Positions 36,451 through 46,540 of a stretch of DNA of 55,916 bases are shown here, in pieces. Position numbers and translations under genes: made by a program. The stretch is taken from contig JAISOY010000084.1 of assembly GCA_031275285.1 (NCBI GenBank), forward strand, positions 1 through 55,916. Reading direction: 5' to 3'. The notes below the pieces were generated by a model, which was given only the letters and a program-made list of their open reading frames with translations, made no database searches and was not told the DNA's origin. Origin of the DNA: Bacteroidales bacterium (GTDB taxonomy: Bacteria; Bacteroidota; Bacteroidia; Bacteroidales; UBA4181). How positions within the stretch are numbered: the stretch's first letter is position 1; each line of letters starts with the position of its first letter.

Positions 36451-37803
36451 ATGAAAAGACGTACAGCAATAAAAAATATAGGGGCTTTATCCGTAGCATG
36501 TTCCATTCCGGCGGTTCTGGATGCTAAAACTGAAAACGCCCAGTCAAAGGTTCCGACTCAGGAAACAGATATTTTAGTGGTAGGTGGCGGAACGGCAGGT
36601 GTTATTGCAGCCATTCAGGCGGCAAGGGCCGGTTGTAAAACCATTCTCGTGGAAAATGGCAGTTGGCTGGGCGGAACCATGACTACAGGCGGCGTTACTT
36701 TTCCGGGAATATTCCATGCCTGGGGCCGGCAGGTTATCGGCGGAATAGGCTGGGAGCTGGTTGAGGAAACCGTTACCCTGGGAGGCGGCAAGATCCCTGA
36801 TTTTACTATTCCTCCAGGGCGGCAGCACTGGCGGCATCAGGTACATATTAACGGCCCTTTATATGCGCTGATCGCGGAAGAAAAATGCTTACAGGCGGGA
36901 GTTACTATCCGGTACTACGAAACACCGGTGCAGATTAAAATGAAAAATGGAAAATGGCATGTGGATGTTGTCGGAAAAGGAACTCATTACCGGATCATAT
37001 GTGATCAATTGGTCGATTGTACCGGAAATGCATTGGTCGTTTCGATGTGCGGATTCCACCTGATAAGGGAAGAGGAGATCCAACCCGGATCATTGATTTT
37101 TGAACTTGGCGGATATGATGTTAAAAAACTGGATCCGGATGATTTGAATAAGCGGTTTAAGCAAGCAATTGCCGATGGTACATTATTGAAAACAGATGCT
37201 TATAGCGGTATTATGTCCCTGCTCAATGCAAAGGGAGGATTAGCTACCCAACATGTAATGGATGCTGATTCAACGACATCCCGGACACATACGCAGACCA
37301 ACATTCGGGGACGCGAATCTATGTTACGCATTATCCGTTTTGTCAGATCGTTACCCGGATGTGAAAATGCCTATATTTCTAAAATGCAACCGGAAACATC
37401 TATCCGGGAAACCAATCGCATAGATGGAATATATCAGGTCACACATGATGATTATGTAGAAGGGCGGGTATTTGAGGATTCTCTATCATATTCATTTTAT
37501 CCGATAGATTTACATATCGCGGAGGGAGTACGTCCGAAACACCTTCAGGAAGGAAAAGTAGCCACCGTTCCGTTAAGGGCATTGGTACCTAAGAACAGTA
37601 AAAACCTGATAGTAGCCGGAAGATGCGTCAGTAGCGATCGTTTGGCAAATTCAGCACTTCGGGTACAGGCATCGTGTATGGGAATGGGACAGGTTGCCGG
37701 AGCCGCTGCTGCTTTGGCATGCCTGAGAAATACTACGCCTCTGGGTGTTCCCATTCCGGAAATCAAAAAGATACTTGAAAATTGTCAGGCAATAGTTCCG
37801 TGA
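36451..37803 (+). CDS. FAD-dependent oxidoreductase, exported
   Basis: A 450-residue flavoprotein of the FAD_oxidored type. The N-terminus MKRRTAIKNIGALSVACSIP resembles a Tat-type twin-arginine leader and suggests export folded with its cofactor. The dinucleotide-binding motif VVGGGTAG is at residues 43-50, followed by AAIQAARAGCKTILVENG (FAD adenosine contact). A C-terminal flavin-binding segment is also present (VPLRALVPKNSKNLIVAGRC; RVQASCMGMGQVAGAAAALA). Such enzymes often sit in polysaccharide utilisation loci, where they may oxidise sugars or other hydroxyl groups. It sits at the end of PUL2 with its own hairpin and promoter box. Substrate unknown. Confidence 0.88.
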   Translation: MKRRTAIKNIGALSVACSIPAVLDAKTENAQSKVPTQETDILVVGGGTAGVIAAIQAARAGCKTILVENGSWLGGTMTTGGVTFPGIFHAWGRQVIGGIGWELVEETVTLGGGKIPDFTIPPGRQHWRHQVHINGPLYALIAEEKCLQAGVTIRYYETPVQIKMKNGKWHVDVVGKGTHYRIICDQLVDCTGNALVVSMCGFHLIREEEIQPGSLIFELGGYDVKKLDPDDLNKRFKQAIADGTLLKTDAYSGIMSLLNAKGGLATQHVMDADSTTSRTHTQTNIRGRESMLRIIRFVRSLPGCENAYISKMQPETSIRETNRIDGIYQVTHDDYVEGRVFEDSLSYSFYPIDLHIAEGVRPKHLQEGKVATVPLRALVPKNSKNLIVAGRCVSSDRLANSALRVQASCMGMGQVAGAAAALACLRNTTPLGVPIPEIKKILENCQAIVP

Positions 37804-37883
37804 ATTCTCAATGACAACAGCCTGTTTAAAACTGGTAATTTGAAATAGAAAATCTAACAGGAGAATTCGGAATAGAAGCTAAA

Positions 37884-37972
37884 ATACTCAAAGTATGCTT
37901 TGAATAAAGAAGCTATGAACTATACTGATTTATAACTGATACTTTGAGTTAAAGTATAAAAAGGCCGGCCTT
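37884..37972. terminator. structured region between convergent genes
   Basis: Several mutually exclusive inverted repeats: TCAAAG/CTTTGA (37888-37903); ATACTTT/AAAGTAT with a 5-base loop (37939-37957); ACTCAAAGTAT (37886-37896) against ATACTTTGAGT (37939-37949); then the 12-bp palindrome AAGGCCGGCCTT (37961-37972). It lies between the oxidoreductase (plus) and cheD (minus) and probably ends both transcripts, but no long T-run is present. Confidence 0.45.
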
Positions 37973-37994
37973 AGGTGTGTGAGGTTATTTTATA

Positions 37995-38507
37995 TTAAAA
38001 TCCCTCCGGATTCCGTTTTTGGATAGTGTCGACAGTTGAATTTATTTTTTTCTGTATGAAATAACTATCTACTTCACCTGTCTTTGTGTTAAATGTAATT
38101 TTTCTTCCTGTATCTCCTCCTATATTAGAGAAAACAATAGGTATTTTAAATTCATTGAGAATTTCGGTAGCTATCTTAACATTTCTTCTTCCGATATGGA
38201 ATCTTGTTGGAGTTCCGGTAAGCACCTCCGCACCTCCCAGTACTTTAGCTTCGATGTCCTCATACTTACATCCGAAATTCAGCAATCCTTCAAGGATACG
38301 GATAATAGCCAGATTTCCATATTTCATGGTTGCCAGGTCATTACCATTCCATTGGGGTAGAATATAGTGGTTAATGGCTCCTATTTGCATTTGTGGAGAG
38401 TACAGGCAAACCGAAACGCACGATCCCAATACCGTACTTACAATATGAGGAACTTTATCAACAAAAATGTCTGCCGGATATAATAAATATCTTGGTAAAT
38501 CTTCCAT
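37995..38507 (-). CDS. cheD: CheD-family chemoreceptor glutamine deamidase
   Basis: A 170-residue CheD from the chosen start. Known members deamidate glutamines on chemotaxis receptors and bind CheC. Catalytic Cys30 lies in LGSCVSVCLY and His47 in INHYILP, the same 17-residue spacing as in Thermotoga CheD. The signature AKVLGGAEVL and GRRNVKIATEIL follow. A longer frame opens at 38564, but a TATATTTG promoter box at 38535-38528 lies inside that extension, which favours the ATG at 38507. No other chemotaxis gene is in the window. It is divergent from the ribosomal operon. Confidence 0.9.
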   Translation of the reverse strand: MEDLPRYLLYPADIFVDKVPHIVSTVLGSCVSVCLYSPQMQIGAINHYILPQWNGNDLATMKYGNLAIIRILEGLLNFGCKYEDIEAKVLGGAEVLTGTPTRFHIGRRNVKIATEILNEFKIPIVFSNIGGDTGRKITFNTKTGEVDSYFIQKKINSTVDTIQKRNPEGF

Positions 38508-38527
38508 GTTATATCTTAATTGCCGCT

Positions 38528-38535
38528 CAAATATA
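38528..38535 (-). promoter_or_regulatory. -7 promoter box of cheD
   Basis: Minus-strand TATATTTG matches TAnnTTTG, about 20 bases upstream of the ATG at 38507, with no clear -33 TTG. Its position rules against the longer cheD start at 38564. Confidence 0.5.
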
Positions 38536-38641
38536 ATTACGTAAAAATGGGAAAAATGTTTCATTCTACATATTCCACCAGTTTAATGGGAATATTTTTT
38601 GAAAAAATACATATATTTTTAGTAAAATATTTCGTGTGGTC

Positions 38642-38671
38642 TTGTTTATAATAAAAAAAGCCGTACCTTTG
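38642..38671 (+). promoter_or_regulatory. Bacteroidetes-type promoter of the ribosomal protein operon
   Basis: TTG at 38642-38644, a 19-base spacer, then TACCTTTG at 38664-38671: a full consensus match. It predicts a leader of roughly 35-40 bases before rpsL at 38716 and marks the operon's start. Confidence 0.8.
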
Positions 38672-38715
38672 CGAACCATTTTTTAGAGTAAAATAGAATA
38701 GATTAAATAGACTTT

Positions 38716-39105
38716 ATGCCTACAATTCAGCAATTAGTAAGAAAAGGACGGGCCAAACTTGTGGATAAAAGTAAGGCGCCTGCTTTGGATTCTTGCCCTC
38801 AACGGAGGGGTGTTTGTGTTCGTGTATATACTACCACTCCGAAAAAACCCAATTCGGCTATGCGTAAAGTAGCCCGTGTAAAGTTGGTCAATCAGAAAGA
38901 AGTGAACGCCTATATTCCTGGTGAAGGTCATAATCTTCAGGAGCACTCGATCGTGTTGATCCGTGGCGGTAGGGTGAAAGATCTTCCAGGTGTACGTTAC
39001 CACATTATCCGTGGGGCTCTTGATGCATCCGGCGTTGAAGGTCGTTTGGCCAGCCGTTCGTTGTATGGTGCCAAGAGGCCAAAAGCTGCAAAAGCTAAAA
39101 AATAA
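38716..39105 (+). CDS. rpsL: 30S ribosomal protein S12
   Basis: 129 residues, full length. S12 sits at the decoding centre and controls translational accuracy. The decoding loops are intact: [14 protein letters not shown] with Lys43 and [14 protein letters not shown] with Lys88 and Asp89. Lys43 and Lys88 are the positions altered in streptomycin-resistant mutants elsewhere, so this allele looks wild type. First gene of the operon, with a consensus promoter upstream. The rpoB/rpoC genes that usually precede this cluster are not here. Confidence 0.98.
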   Translation: MPTIQQLVRKGRAKLVDKSKAPALDSCPQRRGVCVRVYTTTPKKPNSAMRKVARVKLVNQKEVNAYIPGEGHNLQEHSIVLIRGGRVKDLPGVRYHIIRGALDASGVEGRLASRSLYGAKRPKAAKAKK

Positions 39106-39134
39106 GAATTATACACATTATATAGGATACTTCA

Positions 39135-39611
39135 ATGCGCAAGACAAAACCTAAAAAAAGAATATTATTACCTGATCCCGTATATGGTGATAAAGAGGTA
39201 ACCCGGTTTGTGAACAACCTGATGTTGGATGGCAAAAAGTCGACTGCTTTCAATATTTTCTATGATGCAATGAAAACTGTTGAAGCCAAGGCCAAGGAAG
39301 ATGATAAAGCGCCTTTGGATATATGGCGTAAGGCACTTGAAAACATAACACCTCAGGTTGAAGTTAAAAGTCGTCGTGTAGGTGGTGCCACTTTTCAGGT
39401 ACCGATGGAAGTCCGTCCGGATCGTAAGGTTTCGGTAAGCATGAAAAACATGATTCTTTATGCAAGGAAACGTAGTGGTAAATCCATGAGCGAAAAACTT
39501 GCAGCCGAAATTTTAGCCGCGTATAACGAAGAAGGAGGAGCATTTAAAAGAAAAGAAGATATGCATAAAATGGCAGAAGCCAATCGTGCATTCTCACATT
39601 TTCGTTTTTAA
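39135..39611 (+). CDS. rpsG: 30S ribosomal protein S7
   Basis: 158 residues. Primary binder of the 3' major domain of 16S rRNA and head-assembly initiator near the E site. Begins [10 protein letters not shown] and carries the conserved [16 protein letters not shown] and [20 protein letters not shown]. It is 29 bp after rpsL and 48 bp before fusA, the standard str-operon order. Confidence 0.98.
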   Translation: MRKTKPKKRILLPDPVYGDKEVTRFVNNLMLDGKKSTAFNIFYDAMKTVEAKAKEDDKAPLDIWRKALENITPQVEVKSRRVGGATFQVPMEVRPDRKVSVSMKNMILYARKRSGKSMSEKLAAEILAAYNEEGGAFKRKEDMHKMAEANRAFSHFRF

Positions 39612-39659
39612 TATTCCGCTAAATTAATAAAGAAGAAAAAGGAGTATATTAATAATTAA

Positions 39660-41753
39660 ATGAGTAAAGATTTAAACTATACCAGGAATATTGGTATAAT
39701 GGCGCACATTGATGCCGGTAAGACAACTACGTCTGAGAGAATTTTGTTCTACACGGGTGTCAATTATAAGCTGGGAGAAGTTCATGATGGCGCCGCAACC
39801 ATGGACTGGATGGTGCAGGAGCAGGAAAGAGGGATTACCATTACTTCCGCTGCAACATTCTGCCAATGGAAATACAATGATCAAGTATATAATATTAATC
39901 TGATAGATACCCCCGGTCACGTTGACTTTACAGTCGAAGTAGAACGGTCATTACGTATTCTCGATGGAACAGTCGCTTTATTTTGCGCTGTAGGTGGTGT
40001 TGAGCCGCAATCGGAAACAGTATGGCGTCAGGCTGAAAAATATGGTGTACCCCGTATAGGATTCGTTAATAAAATGGATCGTAACGGAGCCGATTTTATA
40101 GGTGTGGTAAACCAGGTCCGGGAGCGCCTGAAATCTAATCCGGTTCCATTGGTAATTCCTATTGGAGCCGAAGATAAATTCGAAGGTATCATCGACCTGA
40201 TTACTTTTAAAGCTGTTTATTGGCTTGATGATAAAGGTCAAAAAGTTGAAGTAAAGGAAATTCCGGCAGAAATGTTGGATGAAGCTACAGAATGGCGTAA
40301 TCAATTGATCGAGTCAGTAGTGGAAACCGATGATGTCTTAATGGAAAAGTTCTTTGATGATCCGGATACCATCACTGTTGAAGAATTAAAAACAGGTATA
40401 CGTAAAGCAGTCATTGCACAAACGATTGTGCCGATGATGTGTGGTTCGTCGTTTAAAAACAAAGGCGTACAGTATTTATTGGATGCCATTGCAGCATATT
40501 TGCCAAGTCCTCTTGATAAAGGAAATATAACAGGTATTAACCCGGATACGGAGGACACCGTGACCCGTAAGCCTGATGATAAGGAACCTTTAACAGCTCT
40601 TGCTTTTAAAGTAGCTACGGATCCTTATGTCGGTCGCCTGGTCTTTATTCGTGTTTATTCAGGAACATTGGACAGTGGTTCATACGTGTTGAATACCCGT
40701 TCAGGCAAAAAAGAACGTATCTCGCGTTTGTTCCAGATGCATTCGAATAAACAAAACCCTATAGAAAACTGTAGTGCCGGTGATATTTGTGCTGCAGTCG
40801 GTTTAAAGGATCTGCGTACCGGAGATACTTTATGTGACCCGGCGAAACCAATCGTGTTGGAATCGATAACTTTCCCGGATCCAGTAATCGGTGTGGCTGT
40901 AGAACCAAAAACACAAGCAGATATAGATAAGCTGGGCACAGCTTTATCAAAACTGTCTGAAGAAGATCCTACTTTCCGGGTGAAATCAGATCCGGATTCC
41001 GGCCAAACTGTGATAGAAGGAATGGGTGAACTCCATTTGGAAATCATTCTTGACCGTTTACGCCGTGAGTTCAAAGTGGAATGTAACCAGGGTAATCCTC
41101 AGGTCGCATATAAAGAAGCCATTACCGCTTCATACCAACATCGTGAAGTATTTAAGAAACAAAGCGGTGGACGTGGTAAATTTGCCGATATCATTGTAGT
41201 GGTAGGGCCGGCTGATGAAGGTGTTACGGGGTTGCAATTCATTAATGAAGTAAAAGGTGGAAATATTCCCAAAGAATATATTCCTTCTGTTGAAAAGGGT
41301 TTCAAAGAATCCATGCAAAATGGTGTTTTGGCCGGGTTTTCTTTAAACAGTATGAAAGTAACTTTGCTCGATGGCTCGTATCACGCTGTCGACTCCGATT
41401 CGCTCTCATTCGAAATTTGTGCCAAACAGGCATTCCGTGAAGCTTGTAAACATGCTAAACCTATCCTTCTGGAACCGATCATGTCCGTTGAAGTGGTCAC
41501 ACCGGAAGAATATATGGGTGATGTAATTGGCGACTTCAATAAACGTCGTGGTCAGATCACAGGTATGGAAGAAAGGGGAGGAGCACGTGTTGTCAAATGT
41601 AAAGTACCGCTCTCTGAGATGTTCGGGTATGTAACCGTGTTGCGTACTATCACATCGGGTCGTGCCACATCGACGATGGAATTCTCTCATTACAGTCCTT
41701 TGGCTGATAATTTAGCTAAAGAAGTGATATCAAGCGTTAAAGGAAATGCCTAA
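39660..41753 (+). CDS. fusA: translation elongation factor G
   Basis: 697-residue GTPase that drives ribosomal translocation and, with RRF, recycling. All GTP-binding motifs are present: [11 protein letters not shown] (G1), [10 protein letters not shown] (switch I), DTPGHVDF (G3), NKMDR (G4). Domains II-V follow; domain IV includes the GRGKFAD segment and the [10 protein letters not shown] loop. Length and str-operon position mark it as the housekeeping EF-G rather than the additional EF-G2 paralogues of Bacteroidetes. An AAGGAG stretch occurs about 15 bases upstream of the ATG. Confidence 0.98.
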   Translation: MSKDLNYTRNIGIMAHIDAGKTTTSERILFYTGVNYKLGEVHDGAATMDWMVQEQERGITITSAATFCQWKYNDQVYNINLIDTPGHVDFTVEVERSLRILDGTVALFCAVGGVEPQSETVWRQAEKYGVPRIGFVNKMDRNGADFIGVVNQVRERLKSNPVPLVIPIGAEDKFEGIIDLITFKAVYWLDDKGQKVEVKEIPAEMLDEATEWRNQLIESVVETDDVLMEKFFDDPDTITVEELKTGIRKAVIAQTIVPMMCGSSFKNKGVQYLLDAIAAYLPSPLDKGNITGINPDTEDTVTRKPDDKEPLTALAFKVATDPYVGRLVFIRVYSGTLDSGSYVLNTRSGKKERISRLFQMHSNKQNPIENCSAGDICAAVGLKDLRTGDTLCDPAKPIVLESITFPDPVIGVAVEPKTQADIDKLGTALSKLSEEDPTFRVKSDPDSGQTVIEGMGELHLEIILDRLRREFKVECNQGNPQVAYKEAITASYQHREVFKKQSGGRGKFADIIVVVGPADEGVTGLQFINEVKGGNIPKEYIPSVEKGFKESMQNGVLAGFSLNSMKVTLLDGSYHAVDSDSLSFEICAKQAFREACKHAKPILLEPIMSVEVVTPEEYMGDVIGDFNKRRGQITGMEERGGARVVKCKVPLSEMFGYVTVLRTITSGRATSTMEFSHYSPLADNLAKEVISSVKGNA

Positions 41754-41787
41754 TAGAACAGCAAATTCATTATTTTTTTAATTCAAT

Positions 41788-42093
41788 ATGAGCCAAAAGA
41801 TTAGAATTAAACTTAAATCTTACGACCACAATCTGGTGGATAAGTCGGCTGAAAAAATCGTTAAAACGGTGAAAATGACAGGTGCTTCGGTAAGCGGTCC
41901 TATACCCCTTCCTACACACAAGCGTATTTTCACAGTGAACCGTTCGACCTTTGTTAATAAAAAATCAAGGGAACAATTCGAACTCAGTTCATTCCAACGT
42001 TTGATGGATATTTACAGTTCTACGCCTAAAACCATCGATGCGCTGATGAAGTTAGAGTTGCCCAGCGGCGTGGAGGTAGAAATCAAAGTGTGA
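41788..42093 (+). CDS. rpsJ: 30S ribosomal protein S10
   Basis: 101 residues, complete. S10 is a 30S head protein and, with NusB, an antitermination factor. Diagnostic segments are [37 protein letters not shown] and the loop HKRIF. The tuf gene, which lies between fusA and rpsJ in many bacteria, is absent here, as is usual in Bacteroidetes. An 82-bp gap to rplC contains only a weak GGTGG/CCACC hairpin. Confidence 0.97.
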   Translation: MSQKIRIKLKSYDHNLVDKSAEKIVKTVKMTGASVSGPIPLPTHKRIFTVNRSTFVNKKSREQFELSSFQRLMDIYSSTPKTIDALMKLELPSGVEVEIKV

Positions 42094-42175
42094 TCATAAA
42101 GGTTTAAGCAGTGGTGGGGAATCAGAAGGCATGATGAGATCCACCTTATATCATTCATTTAATAATTAATAAACT

Positions 42176-42814
42176 ATGCCAGGAATCATTGGAAAAAAGA
42201 TAGGGATGACCTCGATTTTTACACCGGAGGGTAAAAATGTACCTTGTACGGTTATTGAGGCTGGCCCTTGCGTAGTCACCCAAATCAGAACCGTTGAGAA
42301 AGACGGTTACGACGCTCTGCAGTTGGGTTTTGGTGAAAAGAAAGAAAAGAATACTCCTAAAGCAGAGAGGAAACATTTTGAAAAAGCAAAAACATCACCT
42401 AAGAGATTGCTTATTGAATTTCGTAACAATGAAATAGATGTGAACAATTATAAATTGGGACAATCTATTACTTTGGCCGATATGGAAGGAAAAATACAGG
42501 TAGATGATTATGTTGATGTGATTGGAACATCCAAAGGAAAAGGTTTTCAGGGTGTAATGAAACGCCACAACTTCGGAGGTGTGGGCGGTGCCACTCACGG
42601 ACAGCATAACCGTTTACGTGCACCTGGTTCCATGGGAGCATCTTCATATCCTTCACGTGTTTTTAAAGGAAAGAGGATGGCCGGCCGTACAGGTGGTGAA
42701 AGAGTAAAGATTCAGAACCTCGTAGTTTTACAGGTACTCGCTGATAAGAATCTTTTATTAGTAAAAGGCTCTGTTCCCGGAGCAATTGGTTCATATTTAA
42801 TAGTTGAATATTAA
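42176..42814 (+). CDS. rplC: 50S ribosomal protein L3
   Basis: 212 residues. One of the first proteins in 50S assembly, reaching toward the peptidyl transferase centre. Shows [15 protein letters not shown] at the start and the extension [20 protein letters not shown] with the Gln that is methylated in other bacteria. Its TAA stop overlaps the rplD start codon by one base (TAATG), implying translational coupling. Confidence 0.97.
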   Translation: MPGIIGKKIGMTSIFTPEGKNVPCTVIEAGPCVVTQIRTVEKDGYDALQLGFGEKKEKNTPKAERKHFEKAKTSPKRLLIEFRNNEIDVNNYKLGQSITLADMEGKIQVDDYVDVIGTSKGKGFQGVMKRHNFGGVGGATHGQHNRLRAPGSMGASSYPSRVFKGKRMAGRTGGERVKIQNLVVLQVLADKNLLLVKGSVPGAIGSYLIVEY

Positions 42815-43437
42815 TGGAAGTAGCAGTATATAATATAGAAGGGAAAGATACCGGAAGAAAGGTATCTCTTGATGATGCGATTTTCGGTATCGAACCGAAC
42901 GACCATGCCATTTATCTGGACATTAAACAATATTTGGCCAATCAACGTCAAGGAACACACAAAGCCAAAGAAAGATGGGAAATTGCCCGCAGTACCCGTA
43001 AGATCAAACGTCAAAAGGGAACAGGAGGAGCTCGTGCCGGTAGCTTGAAATCACCAGTGTTTGTTGGTGGTGGACGAATATTCGGTCCCCTTCCGAGGGA
43101 TTATTCTTTCAAATTGAATAAAAAAATGAAACAACTGGCCCGTCTTTCAGCACTTAGCCATAAAGCCAAGAGTGAAGGAATCATGGTTGTTGAAGATTTC
43201 AATTTTGATGCCCCTAAGACGAAAGAATTCGTACAAATACAAAAGAATCTGCAGATCGTTGACAAAAAGTCCCTTTTTGTATTTGCAGAGAAAAAGGATA
43301 ATGTATATTTATCATCCAGGAATTTGCAAAAAACAAAGACCGTTACTGTTTCAGGTTTGAATACATATAACATTACTGACGCATCGGTATTGGTTTTTTC
43401 AGAAAGTTCGATCAATGTTTTACAACAAAACTCGTAA
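42814..43437 (+). CDS. rplD: 50S ribosomal protein L4
   Basis: 207 residues. Lines the exit tunnel with L22 through its extended loop ([40 protein letters not shown]). In Escherichia coli L4 also represses the S10 operon; no comparable leader structure can be recognised here. The start codon overlaps the rplC stop. Confidence 0.97.
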   Translation: MEVAVYNIEGKDTGRKVSLDDAIFGIEPNDHAIYLDIKQYLANQRQGTHKAKERWEIARSTRKIKRQKGTGGARAGSLKSPVFVGGGRIFGPLPRDYSFKLNKKMKQLARLSALSHKAKSEGIMVVEDFNFDAPKTKEFVQIQKNLQIVDKKSLFVFAEKKDNVYLSSRNLQKTKTVTVSGLNTYNITDASVLVFSESSINVLQQNS

Positions 43438-43443
43438 CCCAAA

Positions 43444-43746
43444 ATGAAAACGTCATTAGAAATACTTTTAAAGCCGGTACTCACCGAAAAAATGACATCT
43501 CAGGAAGAAAAACTGAATCGTTATGGTTTTTTGGTAGAGAGGACGGCCAATAAATTGCAGATCAGAAAAGCAATTGAAGAAATGTATGGGGTTACGGTTG
43601 TGTCTGTGAACACCATGCGTTATGCTGGAAAGAATAAATCGAGATTTACAAAGTCAGGCGTCATTTCTGGTAAGAGCAATGCTTACAAGAAAGCGGTAGT
43701 GACTGTTAAAGAAGGTGAAAAAATTGATTTTTATAGTAATATCTAA
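43444..43746 (+). CDS. rplW: 50S ribosomal protein L23
   Basis: 100 residues. Tunnel-exit protein that docks trigger factor and SRP. Conserved features are ILLKPVLTEKMTSQEEKLNR, the VERTANKLQIRKAIEEMYGV segment and a C-terminal KKAVVTVKEGEKIDF strand. Six bases separate it from rplD and from rplB. Confidence 0.97.
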   Translation: MKTSLEILLKPVLTEKMTSQEEKLNRYGFLVERTANKLQIRKAIEEMYGVTVVSVNTMRYAGKNKSRFTKSGVISGKSNAYKKAVVTVKEGEKIDFYSNI

Positions 43747-43752
43747 ACGGTT

Positions 43753-44577
43753 ATGGCATTAAAGAAATATAAACCCACAACACCGGGGCAGAGACATAAA
43801 ATCGTCACTACCTTTGACGATATTACATGTGCTACTCCGGAAAAATCGTTACTTTACCCTGTTAAAAGATCAGGTGGACGTAATAGTTCCGGTAAAATGA
43901 CTATGCGCTATATCGGCGGCGGTCATAAAAGACAATTACGTATTATCGATTTTTTAAGAGATAAAGAAAATATTCCCGCTATCGTAAAAACCATCGAATA
44001 CGATCCTAACCGTAGTGCTCGTATTGCATTGGTGGCTTATGCCGATGGTGAAAAACGTTATATTATAGCTCCTGTCGGGCTTAAGGTCGGACAGAAAGTA
44101 GAATCAGGACGTAATGTTGCTCCGGAAATCGGAAATACATTATATTTATCGGATATTCCATTGGGTACCATTGTTCACAATATTGAACTTCGTCCCGGTG
44201 AAGGAGCATCTATGGCTCGTAGTGCCGGAACATATGCGCAATTGCTTTCTCGTGATGGCAAATATGCCAACCTGAAATTACCTTCAGGTGAAGTTCGTAT
44301 GATCTTGGTCACTTGTAAGGCTACGGTCGGTTCAGTATCTAATCCGGATCATTCAAACGAGCAATCAGGCAAGGCCGGGCGTAACCGTTGGCTGGGACGC
44401 CGTCCCCGTACCAGAGGTGTTGCTATGAACCCTGTCGATCACCCGATGGGTGGTGGTGAAGGCCGTGCTTCAGGAGGTCATCCCCGTTCTCGTAAAGGTT
44501 TACCTGCTAAAGGTTACAAAACGAGAAATAAGAAGAAAGCTTCTAGTCAATATATTGTAGAACGTAGAAAAAAATAA
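43753..44577 (+). CDS. rplB: 50S ribosomal protein L2
   Basis: 274 residues. Universal protein needed for subunit joining and peptidyl transferase activity. N-terminal [18 protein letters not shown], central [20 protein letters not shown], and the C-terminal active-site loop [18 protein letters not shown] with the conserved His are all present. Ends in the usual basic tail. Confidence 0.98.
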   Translation: MALKKYKPTTPGQRHKIVTTFDDITCATPEKSLLYPVKRSGGRNSSGKMTMRYIGGGHKRQLRIIDFLRDKENIPAIVKTIEYDPNRSARIALVAYADGEKRYIIAPVGLKVGQKVESGRNVAPEIGNTLYLSDIPLGTIVHNIELRPGEGASMARSAGTYAQLLSRDGKYANLKLPSGEVRMILVTCKATVGSVSNPDHSNEQSGKAGRNRWLGRRPRTRGVAMNPVDHPMGGGEGRASGGHPRSRKGLPAKGYKTRNKKKASSQYIVERRKK

Positions 44578-44583
44578 TCCGAT

Positions 44584-44847
44584 ATGAGCCGTTCATTAAA
44601 AAAAGGTCCTTTTATTGATTATAAGTTGGAAAAAAGAGTTCTCGAAATGAACGAAACCAACAAGAAATCTGTCATTAAAACCTGGTCGAGACGTTCGATG
44701 ATTTCTCCCGATTTTGTAGGACATACTATTGCCGTACATAATGGAAACAAATTCATCCCTGTATATGTGACTGAGAATATGATAGGTCACAGGTTGGGTG
44801 AGTTTTCTCCAACACGGGTGTTCAGAGGACATGCCGGTAAAAAATAA
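44584..44847 (+). CDS. rpsS: 30S ribosomal protein S19
   Basis: 87 residues. Head protein that pairs with S13 at the subunit bridge. Signature [38 protein letters not shown] and [16 protein letters not shown]. Tight six-base spacing to rplB. Confidence 0.97.
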   Translation: MSRSLKKGPFIDYKLEKRVLEMNETNKKSVIKTWSRRSMISPDFVGHTIAVHNGNKFIPVYVTENMIGHRLGEFSPTRVFRGHAGKK

Positions 44848-44873
44848 TTGTAAAGCCTGAAAGAATAATCGTT

Positions 44874-45293
44874 ATGAGCAAAAGAAAGAAAATAACAGCC
44901 GATAAACGTAAAGAGGCAAATAAAACAAAAAGTTTTGCCATCCTTAGAAATTGTCCTACATCGCCCCGTAAGATGCGTTATGTAGTAGACATGATCAGGG
45001 GAGAAGAAGTGAATAGGGCTTTAGATATATTGAAATTCAGCAATAAAGATGCTGCTATCAGGGTTGAAAAACTCCTCAAATCTGCAATTGCCAACTGGCA
45101 AAAGAAAAATGAAGGAGAGCGTCTGGAAGACAATACCCTGTTTGTTTCAGAAGTAAAAGTTGACAGCGGACGTGTAATGAAACGTCTGCGTACAGCACCT
45201 CAAGGTCGTGGTTACAGGATGTTGAAACGTTCGAACCATGTTACACTTGTGGTAGATAAAGTGCAAAACGAAACTCAAACTCAAACCAAATAA
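44874..45293 (+). CDS. rplV: 50S ribosomal protein L22
   Basis: 139 residues. Its long beta hairpin lines the exit tunnel ([20 protein letters not shown]), the site of macrolide-resistance mutations elsewhere. The first 15 residues are a lysine-rich extension before the conserved [20 protein letters not shown] core. Confidence 0.97.
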   Translation: MSKRKKITADKRKEANKTKSFAILRNCPTSPRKMRYVVDMIRGEEVNRALDILKFSNKDAAIRVEKLLKSAIANWQKKNEGERLEDNTLFVSEVKVDSGRVMKRLRTAPQGRGYRMLKRSNHVTLVVDKVQNETQTQTK

Positions 45294-45303
45294 GTAACTG
45301 TAA

Positions 45304-46065
45304 ATGGGACAAAAAACAAATCCAATTTCGAATCGTCTTGGAATCATCAAAGGTTGGGACTCCAACTGGTATGGCGGCAAGGACTTCTCTGAAAAAATAG
45401 TAGAAGACAACAAGATACGTAAATATCTCAATGCCCGTTTAGCCAAAGCCAGTATCTCGAAGATCATTATTGAGAGAACCTTAAAATTGATTACAGTTAC
45501 GGTACACACTGCCCGTCCCGGTATTATTATCGGTAAAGGCGGACAAGAGGTGGATAAACTAAAGGAAGAGTTGAGGAAAATCACTCAAAAGGATGTTCAG
45601 ATCAATATTTTCGAGATCAAACGTCCGGAGTTGGATGCTACCATTGTAGCAAACAACATTGCCCGCCAGGTCGAAGGCAAGATTTCATATCGCCGTGCTA
45701 TGAAAATGTCTATCATGTCGACCATGCGTATGGGCGCCGAAGGTATCAAGATTATTGCTTCCGGCCGTTTAGGAGGTGCAGAAATGGCTCGTGCCGAAAT
45801 GTTGAAAGAAGGACGTATCCCTTTGCATACATTTCGTGCCGATATCGATTATGCCCTTGCAGAAGCATTAACCAAAGTTGGTCTGATTGGTATCAAGGTA
45901 TGGATTTGTAATGGTGAAGTTTACGGAAAACGTGACCTTTCACCGAATGTAGGTAACTTCGCAGCTTCCCAACAAGGAAACAGCCGTTCTCCTCGCGGCG
46001 AATTCCGTGGTGAAAGAGGTGATCGCGGAGGTAAAAGAGGCGGTGGCGGTGGCCGTCGTCGCTAA
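45304..46065 (+). CDS. rpsC: 30S ribosomal protein S3
   Basis: 253 residues. Forms part of the mRNA entry channel and helicase. The KH domain is visible in [20 protein letters not shown] (residues about 60-80), and the C-terminal S3 domain includes [20 protein letters not shown]. From about residue 220 there is a Gly/Arg-rich tail ([19 protein letters not shown]) that resembles RGG RNA-binding repeats and is longer than the E. coli end. Confidence 0.97.
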   Translation: MGQKTNPISNRLGIIKGWDSNWYGGKDFSEKIVEDNKIRKYLNARLAKASISKIIIERTLKLITVTVHTARPGIIIGKGGQEVDKLKEELRKITQKDVQINIFEIKRPELDATIVANNIARQVEGKISYRRAMKMSIMSTMRMGAEGIKIIASGRLGGAEMARAEMLKEGRIPLHTFRADIDYALAEALTKVGLIGIKVWICNGEVYGKRDLSPNVGNFAASQQGNSRSPRGEFRGERGDRGGKRGGGGGRRR

Positions 46066-46104
46066 TAATCATTTTAAAGGATAGAAGCATTAAAATATTA
46101 GAAA

Positions 46105-46530
46105 ATGTTACAACCTAAAAAAACCAAATTCAGAAGACGCCAGAAAGGACGGATGAAAGGTAATTCGCAACGCGGACATGAGCTTTCTTTCGGTTCTTTT
46201 GGTATCAAGACCTTGGATTGTGCATGGATTACCGGTCGTCAAATCGAAGCTGCCCGTCAGGCGATTACCCGTTATATGAAACGTGAAGGCCAGTTATGGA
46301 TCCGCATTTTTCCTGATAAACCTATTACCAAAAAACCTGCCGAAGTTCGTATGGGTAAAGGTAAAGGTGCTCCGGAAGGATTTGTTGCACCCATTACTCC
46401 GGGTCGTATCATGTTTGAAATAGAAGGCGTACCTTATGAAATTGCCAAAGAAGCACTTCGTTTAGGGGCTCAAAAATTGCCTGTTCATACGAAGCTTGTA
46501 GTACGTCGTGATTACGTTTTTGAAAAATAA
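46105..46530 (+). CDS. rplP: 50S ribosomal protein L16
   Basis: 141 residues. Helps place tRNA in the A site. Conserved start [40 protein letters not shown] and the loop [20 protein letters not shown]. Lies 39 bp after rpsC and 10 bp before rpmC. Confidence 0.97.
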   Translation: MLQPKKTKFRRRQKGRMKGNSQRGHELSFGSFGIKTLDCAWITGRQIEAARQAITRYMKREGQLWIRIFPDKPITKKPAEVRMGKGKGAPEGFVAPITPGRIMFEIEGVPYEIAKEALRLGAQKLPVHTKLVVRRDYVFEK

Positions 46531-46540
46531 TTGACCGGAC

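Noticed and set aside
38508..38564. 19-residue N-terminal extension of CheD
   Set aside because: A TATATTTG promoter box lies inside it, and family alignment by eye begins at MEDLPRYLL.
42094..42175. GGTGG/CCACC pairing between rpsJ and rplC as an L4-type regulatory leader
   Set aside because: Only five base pairs, wrong position for the known S10 leader, and no supporting structure.
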